Positions 47,491 through 57,737 of a DNA stretch of 64,000 nucleotides are shown piece by piece; position 1 is the stretch's first letter; each line of letters starts with the position of its first letter. Below the pieces are notes generated by a model. It did no database searches. It worked only from the letters and a program-made list of their open reading frames with translations, and was not told where the DNA came from. Source of the stretch: Bacteroidales bacterium (GTDB taxonomy: Bacteria > Bacteroidota > Bacteroidia > Bacteroidales > DTU049); contig JAFGWG010000128.1 in the NCBI GenBank assembly GCA_016937255.1, forward strand, positions 1 to 64,000. Reading direction: 5' to 3'. A program made the position numbers and the translations under genes.

Positions 47491-50400
47491 TTATTTTAGA
47501 ATCACCAGCTTTTCAGATTTTTCGGCATATCCACCTTCTTCACTTTTAATGCGAATACGATAAATATACACTCCTTTAGCCAGCGGTGATCCGTAGTCAT
47601 CAGTTCCGTCCCAAGATATGGGTTCGGCTCTGAAGCCATTGGTTTGAACCTGTTGGTTAATTGTTTTCACCAATCGGCCAGTTATAGTAAAAATCTGAAC
47701 CTGCACGTCAAGAACGCAGCAGGGATGATTGTGTTCAAACCAAAATTCAGTATATGTTGTGAATGGATTCGGGTAATTCAGCACGTGGCTTAAGGCTAAT
47801 GATGCTGAAGATGATACCACGAACTCAATACTGCTTTCAGAAGAATTATTCATAATATCCCAGGCCTTTAATTGAAGGGTATGGGTTCCTTCACTAATAC
47901 CTTTAAGAGGATACATTAACTGACCACTTTGATAACTGTTGATATCGGCCTCGTAATAGTCATTAAGAACTATTGCGTCAGCAGTATTATTGTCAATAGT
48001 TGCTATTAGATCATGACCAATTCCAGTACCCACTGTATTTATGCCGTTTTCATCTTTGAGATAGGCCAAAAAAATCGGATTTTCATCGGTGAGCCCACCA
48101 CTGATAAACTGATCATTATTCATGTAGAGTTCGATTTCAGGGCCATCTAAATCAACGATCAAAGAATCTGAGCTGCCACCAATAATAAACTCTTCAAACC
48201 ATCCCGTAGCATCAGTGCTGCCATTCTCGGCATAATAAGAAATACGCCCAGCACCATAATTATATTGAATATCTTTTGGTACAATGAAAGTGAAAGAGAA
48301 GTCTCCATTTACAATGCTTGCCTTACCCCGGTAAATTATATTTTTCTGTAGTGTGAAATTAGTTTCATAACTTTCGGGATTGCTGGCTAGAGTCGTTAGT
48401 GTAGTGGCTTTATCAAAAACTGTAGGGTAGAGGGTGCCATTATAATCGCTGATTTTTGTTCCAAGAGGGTCAGCAATATAGCCGGTAACTGTTATTTTAG
48501 ATAAGGCTCCGACTGTATCAGTATATCCCGCTACATTTATGCCATTGATGGTGGATGTGATAATTTGGTTTTTCGGGATACTCATGGTTAATGCAGGATC
48601 TCCTAAAAGACTGAAGTTTCTGAGGTATACAATACTTCCGTTATCATACTTAGAGTATGCTGTTAGTTCTCCAAGAGTCATATATGCTCCTGAACTATTA
48701 TCAAATGCCTTTTCATAAAATGATGTATTTAGGGCTTCATTGTAAGTAGAGAAAGCAAGTCGTGTAGTGGTGAGTAAAGCAATACCACCTCCGTTTGGAT
48801 TTATGAGGACATATTCTCCAGCTGACGTTCTTCCCGGGTCGTCGAAGCGAGAGAACTCGCATGTAGCAGTAAGAAATACGGGCAAATTACATGAGTTGGT
48901 CCAGTTTTGAATGGAAGAGAGCTCAAGAATTCTCTCATGTGCCCAACCAACTTCCCCGCCATGCCCAGTATAATTGATAATAAGTGCTCCTTTTTCTACT
49001 CTCTGGTCAATAGCATCGTTTACCTCAGGTGCTCTTTCTCCTCCGGTTGTACTTATTTGATTAAAAGCATCGAGGTATATTTTATCTACATTGAGAAAAT
49101 TGTAGGTGGTATCTACTTTTTTTGCAAGGCGATCGGCCTGAGTAAGATGCAAGTTCCCATCTTCATCATCGCATACAAAACAAATATTATTTCGCCAATC
49201 GGCCATATTGGAGATTGTGCATTCGCCAGAACTGCACCCAAAAGTGCCGTCTGCAAGCTTTGTGTCTGAAGTATATTTTTGCAATTTTACAACCATGGCA
49301 TCCGCTTCCTCAATACTATTGATTGGAAGACGACCAATGGCAATATCAAGATTTCCGCTACAGTCGTTTCCTTCATTGTTGTCGAGTAAACCAAAGAAAT
49401 CGTCAGAAGCATACGAATTGGTAGGTGATAATGAATTTCTTGATTCAAATGTGGAAACCAGATTATTGTTGTTTGTAATTCTGTTTTTATAGTCATAAGA
49501 AGCATCACCGAGTAATAGTAGAAATCGAGGCAGTTCACTGGCGCTACCAGCTCTGTCGTAAAACATTTTTAGAAAGTCGCGAATGGCTGCTGGGTCTTGT
49601 TTGCCAGATGAATACTCGTTGTAAATTTCCTGTGGAGTTACCACGAGATAGCTGTATCCTTCAAGGTTGGCATGTATCTGACCTATGCTATTGGCTTGGC
49701 TCTTAAAAGAACTATGACTTACAATAATATAATCGGTTTGGGGCGAAGCATGTAAGTTTTGGTTACTTACCAATCCCTCGTAATCTACATTATAATACAA
49801 CAAGCCGTTGAAGGACATAAACTCTTTCAAACTGTCATTATTAAGTCTGAAATTCAGATCTGTTCCACTAAGGCTGCCCACAACATTTCTGGGGTGTAGA
49901 GGATCGCTAACATCCCAAACAGTAACATTGGCTGCATTGGAAAGCGTGTATTCAACAATATTACCACTTCCACTTATTTTGTGATTTCTAAATGCCATTT
50001 GATTTCCGGCAAAGCTTAATGCTCTCCAAGCTTTAACTTCAATATAATCGAGCCAGCCAATTGCTTCAGTATTTCCACCAGTATTATAAGTGAGATTTAC
50101 AGATATAAGCGAGCTGGAATTATTAATATAAATACTGCCAGTACTGTATTTTGCATAATCATTAACATAGCCAGATGTTGCTGGGATACTTATATTGTTG
50201 CTAGCTGTACCTGATGAAAGAGAAAATAGTGTAGCCGTAGATGCGCGTCCTGCTACAGCAGCAGTAACAAAAACCGAGGAATCAGGAATCAAATTGGCAA
50301 GTGAAAAAGAGAAATTCTGACTGCTACTGACAGATTCAAACGTCTCTCCAAGCCAGATTTTACCAGATTTCAATAAATTATATTGATCTACTTCGTGCAT

Positions 50401-51309
50401 GCGAAAATCATAGAATTGAGTACAATAATCTGTTGCCGCAGAAGTGCTGGAGTTGAGATCGCTAATTCTTTGCCCAGGTCCGAGATCAAAATTTATAAAA
50501 AAGTAGTTTTCATCATTAAACAAATTGTTTTCATGACTGAAGCTCATGCTGGCTGAATCATAATTCCAATATTGAATTCCATCACTATAAAACAAGATGT
50601 AATCTCCTTGGTCAAAACTGCCATCCGATTCACCTTCAACATAAATGGAATTCTCAATCAGGTCGTCGTAGCGTTTTTCGTTGTTTGCCTCAGGAAGCAT
50701 ATGAGGCCCATTCCCATAGATTCTGATGTTTTGGGGATTAATGCCTGTAGGATCTATTCCCCAACTTTCAACATCATCATAAGTGATGCGATGTATTCCA
50801 TGTTGAGTGGTCGATATTTTATACCATGTTCCACTTGATAAAACAGAATTGGCTGCAAAAATTTTCTGAGGAATATTGGTTTTTAGTGGTGCAGAATGTG
50901 TAGTAAATGTGATTTCATAATCCACAAGCATTTCAGTTTGTCCTGTTTGTGAATTTTTTCTGAGGCAGGATATATAAACCCCGGCATAATTTTGTTTTTT
51001 TATACTAGAAATCTGAGGGAAAACAGAAAAAGTATTGCTTAGCGCGTTAATTATTTCAACAGGAATTTCAGAATTGTTGATAATTTTTACCTCTTTAACA
51101 ATGAGCTGAGGTGTGAATTCTTCATTTTGTGAAATTAAACCAAGATTTTCAAAGAAAAATGGCCTAGAATCAAAATCTGTAAATATACTTCCAGCCACAG
51201 GATAATCTGTGTTCTTTTCCGTACGGCTGCTCCCTGATAACTTATATTGCTGTGCTAGACTGCTTGCAATAAAGAATACAGAGATAAATATGGTGGCGAT
51301 TATTCTCAT
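47491..51309 (-). CDS. porU: Type IX secretion system sortase PorU (C25 family)
   Basis: 1272 aa; LLLGDASYDYKNR, INYTGHGGEVGWAHERIL (His) and FLTATCEFSRFDDPGRTSAGE (Cys); own C-terminal sorting domain. Confidence 0.95.
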   Translation of the reverse strand: MRIIATIFISVFFIASSLAQQYKLSGSSRTEKNTDYPVAGSIFTDFDSRPFFFENLGLISQNEEFTPQLIVKEVKIINNSEIPVEIINALSNTFSVFPQISSIKKQNYAGVYISCLRKNSQTGQTEMLVDYEITFTTHSAPLKTNIPQKIFAANSVLSSGTWYKISTTQHGIHRITYDDVESWGIDPTGINPQNIRIYGNGPHMLPEANNEKRYDDLIENSIYVEGESDGSFDQGDYILFYSDGIQYWNYDSASMSFSHENNLFNDENYFFINFDLGPGQRISDLNSSTSAATDYCTQFYDFRMHEVDQYNLLKSGKIWLGETFESVSSSQNFSFSLANLIPDSSVFVTAAVAGRASTATLFSLSSGTASNNISIPATSGYVNDYAKYSTGSIYINNSSSLISVNLTYNTGGNTEAIGWLDYIEVKAWRALSFAGNQMAFRNHKISGSGNIVEYTLSNAANVTVWDVSDPLHPRNVVGSLSGTDLNFRLNNDSLKEFMSFNGLLYYNVDYEGLVSNQNLHASPQTDYIIVSHSSFKSQANSIGQIHANLEGYSYLVVTPQEIYNEYSSGKQDPAAIRDFLKMFYDRAGSASELPRFLLLLGDASYDYKNRITNNNNLVSTFESRNSLSPTNSYASDDFFGLLDNNEGNDCSGNLDIAIGRLPINSIEEADAMVVKLQKYTSDTKLADGTFGCSSGECTISNMADWRNNICFVCDDEDGNLHLTQADRLAKKVDTTYNFLNVDKIYLDAFNQISTTGGERAPEVNDAIDQRVEKGALIINYTGHGGEVGWAHERILELSSIQNWTNSCNLPVFLTATCEFSRFDDPGRTSAGEYVLINPNGGGIALLTTTRLAFSTYNEALNTSFYEKAFDNSSGAYMTLGELTAYSKYDNGSIVYLRNFSLLGDPALTMSIPKNQIITSTINGINVAGYTDTVGALSKITVTGYIADPLGTKISDYNGTLYPTVFDKATTLTTLASNPESYETNFTLQKNIIYRGKASIVNGDFSFTFIVPKDIQYNYGAGRISYYAENGSTDATGWFEEFIIGGSSDSLIVDLDGPEIELYMNNDQFISGGLTDENPIFLAYLKDENGINTVGTGIGHDLIATIDNNTADAIVLNDYYEADINSYQSGQLMYPLKGISEGTHTLQLKAWDIMNNSSESSIEFVVSSSASLALSHVLNYPNPFTTYTEFWFEHNHPCCVLDVQVQIFTITGRLVKTINQQVQTNGFRAEPISWDGTDDYGSPLAKGVYIYRIRIKSEEGGYAEKSEKLVILK

Positions 51310-51521
51310 AAATCTGTGTTTCGGCTTAATAACAACGTATCTACAAAAATATTGTATATTTTTAATTTAACGCATTATTTTTAGGGCATCATTAACAAGT
51401 TGCGTGTCTTTTTTACTTCTTTTTAGTTAAATCGTAACCTTTCCGCAAAAAAAAAGTATAAAAAATGTAATTAGGATTAGGTTTCATAAGAAATCTTTAA
51501 TATTTTTGTCGTTAAATACAG

Positions 51522-52526
51522 ATGCATATGACAAAGAAGTTTATCAGGGTATTAGTAATCGCTGTTTTTTCAATGGCGTTTTATTCAATGGATGCTGTTG
51601 CTCAGGATCCACATTTTTCTCAATATTATGCAAATCCGCTTTATATGAATCCTGCTATGGCAGGTACGCCTGTTTGCCCGCGCTTGATTATGAATTATCG
51701 TAATCAGTGGCCGTCTATTTCAGGGCAATATGTTACTTATAATGCTTCTTACGATCAGCATGTAGATGCTTTGTCGGGCGGTATTGGCGTTTTAGTAAAT
51801 GTTGACAGAGCAGGAGAAGGAACTTTGAGCACAACCATGGCAAGTGGAATTTACTCTTATAAACTTGATATTGGTCGTAAGTTTTCTTTGAAAGCTGGTA
51901 TTCAGGCTACTTTCTTGCAGAAAAGCCTCGATTGGGAAAAATTAACTTTTGGAGATCAGATTGATCCTCGTCATGGATTTGTATTTAATACTAATGAAGT
52001 ATACCCTTCCGATGGTTTGGTTAAAACATTTGCCGATTTTTCAGCGGGTATGGTAGGGTATTCTGAGCGTTTCTACGCTGGATTTGCTGTACATCACCTT
52101 ACTACTCCAAATGAAGGTTTTATCAGTTATTCCGAATTACCGATGAAATATACCGTACATGCCGGTGCCATTATCAGTATTGAAGGAGATAACAGTCGCA
52201 AGAGAACAATTGAAGAGACAAGTCTCTCACCAAATATCATGTTCCAGAAACAACAGGAATTTGAACAGTTGAATTATGGTCTTTATCTAAATAAATTTCC
52301 TTTCGTAGGAGGAGTTTGGTATCGTCATAATTTCGACAACTCAGATGCTGTGATCGTACTGCTCGGTTTTCAGCAGCAGGTCTTTAAGTTTGGTTATAGT
52401 TATGATTTAACTGTATCTAAACTTACCAACGCATCTGGAGGGGCACACGAGTTTTCTTTGACCATTCAGTTCGAATGTTCACCAAAAAGGAAAAGGATTC
52501 GTGCAATAAATTGTCCTTCGTTTTAG
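51522..52526 (+). CDS. PorP/SprF family type IX secretion membrane protein
   Basis: 334 aa; QDPHFSQYYANPLYMNPAMAGTPVCPRLIMNYRNQWPSISGQYVTYNASYDQHV. Confidence 0.93.
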   Translation: MHMTKKFIRVLVIAVFSMAFYSMDAVAQDPHFSQYYANPLYMNPAMAGTPVCPRLIMNYRNQWPSISGQYVTYNASYDQHVDALSGGIGVLVNVDRAGEGTLSTTMASGIYSYKLDIGRKFSLKAGIQATFLQKSLDWEKLTFGDQIDPRHGFVFNTNEVYPSDGLVKTFADFSAGMVGYSERFYAGFAVHHLTTPNEGFISYSELPMKYTVHAGAIISIEGDNSRKRTIEETSLSPNIMFQKQQEFEQLNYGLYLNKFPFVGGVWYRHNFDNSDAVIVLLGFQQQVFKFGYSYDLTVSKLTNASGGAHEFSLTIQFECSPKRKRIRAINCPSF

Positions 52527-52563
52527 TTAATTGTTATATATTTGAACCGTAAATCAGTTTAAC

Positions 52564-54039
52564 ATGTCAAATAGCAACAGGATTTTAAAAGGGTTTTTAC
52601 TGCTGGGCCTCGTTAGTTTGGTGTTCTCATCATGCTATAGAGAGCGCTCACGCACTACTGCTTGGTATTACAACGATCCCAAATGGGGTGGTTTTGAAGT
52701 AGTACCTTATGAAGAACAGGAATCGGGACCAGGATTGGTACTCATCGAAGGTGGTACCTTTGTAATGGGTCGTACAGAACAGGAAGTTCCTTATAAATGG
52801 GATAATGTTCCAAGACGAGTAACCGTTTCTTCATTTTATATGGATATGGCCGAAGTATCTAATGTAGATTACCGCGAGTATATTTACTGGCTTCAGCGTG
52901 TATTTGGAATTGACTATCCGGAGGTAGTGAGACAAGCACTTCCCGATACGTTGGTTTGGAGATCACGACTTGGCTATAATGAACCATACGTGGAATATTA
53001 TTTCAGGCATCCGGCCTATGCATTCTATCCAGTTGTAGGTGTGAACTGGGTTAAAGCAAACCGATATGCTGAATGGAGAACTGATCGTGTGAATGAGTAT
53101 ATTCTTATTCGCGAAGGGATTCTTAAAATCGATCCTAACCAGATGAATGAAGAAAACTTTAATACTGAAGCTTATTTGGCTGGGCAGTTTGAAGGTCTGG
53201 TAAAAAATGATTTGTATGATCTCGATCCCAATGGTGCAGGTACTCGTAAGGTACGTATGGAAGATGGTATCCTCTTGCCAAAATATCGTCTCCCTACCGA
53301 GGCTGAGTGGGAATTTGCCGCCCTTGGATTAATTGGTAACACGCTTTTCGAGCGTGTAATTGAGAGAAGAATCTACCCTTGGAATGGACATATTCTTCGT
53401 ACCGACTATTATAAATCAATGGGTCAGTTTACAACCAACTTCAAACGTGGCCGTGGTGATAACATGGGTATAGCCGGTAACCTTAACGATGCAGCAGATA
53501 TTACTGCTCCTGTTTACTCATATTGGCCAAACGATTACGGTTTGTATAATATGGCTGGTAACGTAGCTGAGTGGGTTCTCGACGTATATCGTCCTCTTTC
53601 ATTTGAAGACTTTGATGATTTTCGTTCCTTCCGTGGTAATGAATTTCAAACAAAAGTTCTTGATGATGAAGGTTTGATAGCTGAAAAAGATAGTCTTGGA
53701 CGTATCCAATGGCGCCCTGTTACAGCTGATGAATCTGCTAGCAGACGTAACTATCGCTATTCTGATAATCGTAACTACTTAGATGGAGATTTTACATCTT
53801 CTATCTATTATTATGATGAAACATATCAGGATGAAGAGAATGTTAATAAAGTGATGTATGAGTATAGCAAATCTTCTATGATCAATAATCGCGCTCGTGT
53901 TTACAAAGGTGGTTCATGGAAAGATAGAGCTTATTACCAGAGCCCAGGCGCACGTCGCTACTTAGATCAAGAACTTTCAACTGATTATATTGGTTTCCGC
54001 TGTGCTATGCACCGTGTAGGAAGTCCAATCGGTTTCTAA
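52564..54039 (+). CDS. gldJ: Gliding motility lipoprotein GldJ (FGE-sulfatase fold)
   Basis: 491 aa; lipobox; GPGLVLIEGGTFVMGRTEQEV..VTVSSFYMDMAEVSN, LPTEAEWEFAALGLIGN, MAGNVAEWVLDVYRP; upstream of murF as in other Bacteroidota. Confidence 0.85.
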   Translation: MSNSNRILKGFLLLGLVSLVFSSCYRERSRTTAWYYNDPKWGGFEVVPYEEQESGPGLVLIEGGTFVMGRTEQEVPYKWDNVPRRVTVSSFYMDMAEVSNVDYREYIYWLQRVFGIDYPEVVRQALPDTLVWRSRLGYNEPYVEYYFRHPAYAFYPVVGVNWVKANRYAEWRTDRVNEYILIREGILKIDPNQMNEENFNTEAYLAGQFEGLVKNDLYDLDPNGAGTRKVRMEDGILLPKYRLPTEAEWEFAALGLIGNTLFERVIERRIYPWNGHILRTDYYKSMGQFTTNFKRGRGDNMGIAGNLNDAADITAPVYSYWPNDYGLYNMAGNVAEWVLDVYRPLSFEDFDDFRSFRGNEFQTKVLDDEGLIAEKDSLGRIQWRPVTADESASRRNYRYSDNRNYLDGDFTSSIYYYDETYQDEENVNKVMYEYSKSSMINNRARVYKGGSWKDRAYYQSPGARRYLDQELSTDYIGFRCAMHRVGSPIGF

Positions 54040-54064
54040 TGATTGTATTAAATTCTTTATATTT

Positions 54065-54093
54065 ACCCCTGTCTTTACTGGCAGGGGTTTTTT
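54065..54093 (+). terminator. Rho-independent terminator between gldJ and murF
   Basis: ACCCCTGTCTTTACTGGCAGGGGTTTTTT: 7-8 bp GC-rich stem plus T-run. Confidence 0.8.
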
Positions 54094-54094
54094 A

Positions 54095-55381
54095 TTGGAA
54101 AATATGAAAGAACTATATCAAAAATATCTAAAAGCTGGATCTGTATCTATTGATACACGCAGCATTTCTAAGGGAGAAATTTTCTGTGCGCTTAAAGGTG
54201 AGAATTTCGATGCCAATGACTTTGTTTATGAGGCATTATCTGTAGGCGCATCTTTAGTGATTACTCAAAATCCTGATTTCGAGAATCATCCAAATTGCTT
54301 TTATACAGAAGATTCATTGAGTACACTCCAAAAATTGGCGGAATACCATAGAAATCAGTTGTCAATACCGATTTTTGCTGTAACCGGCACCAATGGAAAA
54401 ACAACTACCAAAGAATTACTTCGGGAAGCATTATCTTGCGTGGGTAATACATTTGCTACGGTTGGAAACCTGAATAATCATATTGGTGTTCCTTTAAGTC
54501 TTTTGTCTATTAAACCAGCACATAAGTTTGCCATAATTGAAATGGGCGCCAATCATATTGGCGAAATTGAAGCATTATGCAAAATTGCTGATCCTGATTT
54601 TGGACTCATTACCAATATAGGGAAGGCTCATCTTGAAGGTTTTGGTTCATACGATGGCGTTATTCAAGCAAAAACTGAGTTATACCGGCATATTTACGCA
54701 AAGAATGCAACCGTTTTTGTGAATGATGATGATTCTTTATTGGTGTACGAAAGTGAAAAGCTAAATAAAGTCTTTTATGGACGAAAAGTATTTACTATAA
54801 ATGTGGAATCAGATAAAATGTTTCTGACATTTTCCTGGAAGCAGAATAACGTTGACTATGAAATAAATTCAAATCTAACGGGTTCATACAATTTGCCAAA
54901 CTTTATGGCTGCGCTTGCTGTTGGCTTGCATTTTGGGGCTGATGCTGGCGAATTATCCAAAGCTCTTTCTTCCTATACTCCAAAAAACAAACGTTCGCAG
55001 ATTGAAAAAACGGAGAGAAACACTCTTGTAGTCGATGCTTATAATGCAAATCCGTCGAGTATGGCTCTTGCACTTGAGAATTTTGCCAGTTTGAATGCTG
55101 AAAACAAAATTGTGATTTTGGGCGATATGCTTGAACTTGGCGTAGATAGCCCCCACGAACATGAAGGTATACTAAAAATGGCTCTGAGTCTAAACTTCAA
55201 TAGATATATATTTATTGGAAAAGAGTTTGGTCGCTTTGCAAATCTTTCTACAGAGGCCAAGTTTTTTCTTCACGTAGATGATGCCAGTGCATTTCTTTCT
55301 CAAGAGAATATTTCTGATGCTCTCATTTTAATTAAAGGTTCTCGTGGTATTCGTTGTGAAAAAGTGATTCCAGTATTATGA
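54095..55381 (+). CDS. murF: UDP-N-acetylmuramoyl-tripeptide--D-alanyl-D-alanine ligase
   Basis: 428 aa; IFAVTGTNGKTTTKELL, VGNLNNHIGVPLSLL, VVDAYNANPSSM, VILGDMLELG. TTG at 54095 or ATG at 54104. Confidence 0.96.
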   Translation: MENMKELYQKYLKAGSVSIDTRSISKGEIFCALKGENFDANDFVYEALSVGASLVITQNPDFENHPNCFYTEDSLSTLQKLAEYHRNQLSIPIFAVTGTNGKTTTKELLREALSCVGNTFATVGNLNNHIGVPLSLLSIKPAHKFAIIEMGANHIGEIEALCKIADPDFGLITNIGKAHLEGFGSYDGVIQAKTELYRHIYAKNATVFVNDDDSLLVYESEKLNKVFYGRKVFTINVESDKMFLTFSWKQNNVDYEINSNLTGSYNLPNFMAALAVGLHFGADAGELSKALSSYTPKNKRSQIEKTERNTLVVDAYNANPSSMALALENFASLNAENKIVILGDMLELGVDSPHEHEGILKMALSLNFNRYIFIGKEFGRFANLSTEAKFFLHVDDASAFLSQENISDALILIKGSRGIRCEKVIPVL

Positions 55382-56454
55382 TTCTAAATGAGAAATTTTC
55401 AGAATGGGAATACGGATTAGGCTTAATGTCTGGAACATCACTCGATGGTGTCGATATGGCGTATTGTGGTTTTCGAAATTCAGAAGATGGTTGGAAATTC
55501 CAGATTCTGAATGCAAAAACTTTTTCTTATTCGGCTGATCTTCTGAAACTAATTAGGGAAATGCCTAAAATGAGTGCGGAGAACCTTATTGCGGCTGATC
55601 GAAGACTTGGGGCATACTATGGCGAATTGTGCAGGAGTTTTAATGTTGATAATAATCTTAAGCCGGCATTCATCGCATCACATGGGCATACCATCTTTCA
55701 TAATCCGTTAGAGGGATACACTTTTCAGGCTGGACATGGTGCAGAAATAGCTTCTCGAAGTGGAATTCCATGTATAAATGATTTTCGCTCTATCGATGTA
55801 TCTAAAGGCGGACAAGGTGCTCCATTGGTTCCAATAGGAGATGAACTTCTTTTTTCAGAATACGATGCACTTGTAAATCTGGGCGGATTTTCCAATATAT
55901 CGTTTCGGAAGAATGGCAAAAGAATAGCATACGATATCTGTCCGGTTAATATGGCGCTGAATTATTTTGCAGAGAAATTGTCTTTGTCATATGATGAAGA
56001 TGGAAAAATGGCAAGAGAAGGTGCATTGGATTTAATTTTGCTGAAAACACTACATGGTTTTTCCTATTATGCCAACCCGGCTCCGAAATCTTTAGGCAGG
56101 GAAGACTTTGAACATAGATTTCTCCCTCTTATAGATGAATATTCAGGACTATCAGCAATAGATGTTCTCAGGACATTGACTGAGCATATCGCAATTCAAA
56201 TTGCTGATTCAACAGCGGGGTTTAAAAATGTACTTTTTACCGGAGGTGGAGTTAAAAACAAGTTTTTAGCAGAAAAACTTCGTGAAAAACTGGGTGATTC
56301 AATGCATATACCATCTGAATTACTTATTGATTATAAAGAAGCACTCGTATTTGCATTTCTTGGACTTCTAAGGCTTAAGGGTGAAATCAATATCTTATCG
56401 AGTGCCACAGGTGCTTCTTCCGATAGTTGTTCAGGAATGCTCCACTTGCCATAA
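55378..56454 (+). CDS. anmK: Anhydro-N-acetylmuramic acid kinase
   Basis: 358 aa; GLMSGTSLDGVDMAYCGF, ASHGHTIFHNP, QGAPLVPIGDELLF, VNLGGFSNIS; ATGA overlap with murF. Confidence 0.95.
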   Translation: MILNEKFSEWEYGLGLMSGTSLDGVDMAYCGFRNSEDGWKFQILNAKTFSYSADLLKLIREMPKMSAENLIAADRRLGAYYGELCRSFNVDNNLKPAFIASHGHTIFHNPLEGYTFQAGHGAEIASRSGIPCINDFRSIDVSKGGQGAPLVPIGDELLFSEYDALVNLGGFSNISFRKNGKRIAYDICPVNMALNYFAEKLSLSYDEDGKMAREGALDLILLKTLHGFSYYANPAPKSLGREDFEHRFLPLIDEYSGLSAIDVLRTLTEHIAIQIADSTAGFKNVLFTGGGVKNKFLAEKLREKLGDSMHIPSELLIDYKEALVFAFLGLLRLKGEINILSSATGASSDSCSGMLHLP

Positions 56455-56567
56455 TATATGGCGTACTTTTCACGTTATAATTAACATATTTGTGTTGACA
56501 ATAATGCTCTTGTAAGAGGGTGATCTTGTCAAATAGAGCGTACTTTTATTGCAAAATTATAGTAACT

Positions 56568-57287
56568 ATGGTATTGAATGTCATTCTGCAAGTTGTGCAG
56601 ACAGGAGACTCGGTTGTATCCGATACTTTGCAAAACTCGGCAACGACTGTTACTGAGACTGTTGAGAAATTGTCATTATGGGCATTGGCTGAAAAAGGTG
56701 GAATTATTATGATTCCTTTGGCGGCTTTGCTGGTTTTGGCTTTCTATATTTTCTTTGAGCGGTTTTTTGCAACAAACAAGGCGTCAAAAGAAGATGCTGG
56801 TTTTATGACCAATATTAAGAATTATATATTTGATGGGAAAATTGATTCTGCTTTGGCTATGTGCAGAAGCCAGAATACTCCACTTTCGAGAATGATTGAC
56901 AAAGGGGTTCAGCGCATTGGTAAACCACTTAATGATATTGCCGCATCTATAGAAAATGTGGGGAAACTTGAAATTGCAAAACTGGAAAAAAGCGTGGCAT
57001 TTCTTTCTACTATAGCCGGTGTGGCTCCCATGATCGGATTTCTTGGTACAGTGACTGGAATGATTAACGCTTTCTATAACCTGTCTAAATCAGGAAATAA
57101 TATCGATATAGGATTGCTCTCTGGCGGTATTTATGAAGCTATGGTTACCACTGTGGCCGGTCTTTTTGTTGGTATTCTTGCGTATCTTGCATACAATGTT
57201 ATTGTAGCCAGAATTGAGAAGGTTGTTTACATTCTCGAAGCGCGTGCTACTGAATTTATGGACATTCTGAACGAACCTGCAAAATAG
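56568..57287 (+). CDS. MotA/TolQ/ExbB proton channel protein
   Basis: ATG 56568 favoured over 56520; AFLSTIAGVAPMIGFLGTVTGMINAFYNLS, GGIYEAMVTTVAGLFVGILAYLAYN. Confidence 0.93.
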   Translation: MVLNVILQVVQTGDSVVSDTLQNSATTVTETVEKLSLWALAEKGGIIMIPLAALLVLAFYIFFERFFATNKASKEDAGFMTNIKNYIFDGKIDSALAMCRSQNTPLSRMIDKGVQRIGKPLNDIAASIENVGKLEIAKLEKSVAFLSTIAGVAPMIGFLGTVTGMINAFYNLSKSGNNIDIGLLSGGIYEAMVTTVAGLFVGILAYLAYNVIVARIEKVVYILEARATEFMDILNEPAK

Positions 57288-57295
57288 GAGTTCTT

Positions 57296-57715
57296 ATGAA
57301 TATTAAAACCCGAAATAAAAGAAGTGCGGAATTCAACAATGCCTCCATGTCGGATTTGGTATTCCTGCTTCTTATTTTCTTTATGTTGTTGTCAACATTG
57401 GTGAGCCCGAATGCCATTAAACTATTGCTGCCGAGTAGCAGTAGTGATAGACAAATAATTGAAGGAAAAAGAATTGAAGTTTATATTGATGAGAATTTTC
57501 AATATTATCTTAAGGACGTTCCGGTAGATAATAATGGATTAAAGCAAGGACTTACTGATGGATTATACGGTTCAACGGAAAGTTCTGTAATTCTTCGATC
57601 TGATGCCACTGTTCCCATTCAGTTTGCTGTGAATGTAATTGATATTGTAAACGGAATTAATAAAAAATATAATGCCAAGCATAAAGTGATTCTTGCAACA
57701 ATTCCGTTGGAATAA
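57296..57715 (+). CDS. ExbD/TolR biopolymer transport protein
   Basis: 139 aa; MSDLVFLLLIFFMLLSTLVSPNAIKLLLPSSS. Confidence 0.93.
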   Translation: MNIKTRNKRSAEFNNASMSDLVFLLLIFFMLLSTLVSPNAIKLLLPSSSSDRQIIEGKRIEVYIDENFQYYLKDVPVDNNGLKQGLTDGLYGSTESSVILRSDATVPIQFAVNVIDIVNGINKKYNAKHKVILATIPLE

Positions 57716-57737
57716 TCGTTAATATAAGAAAAGAATC

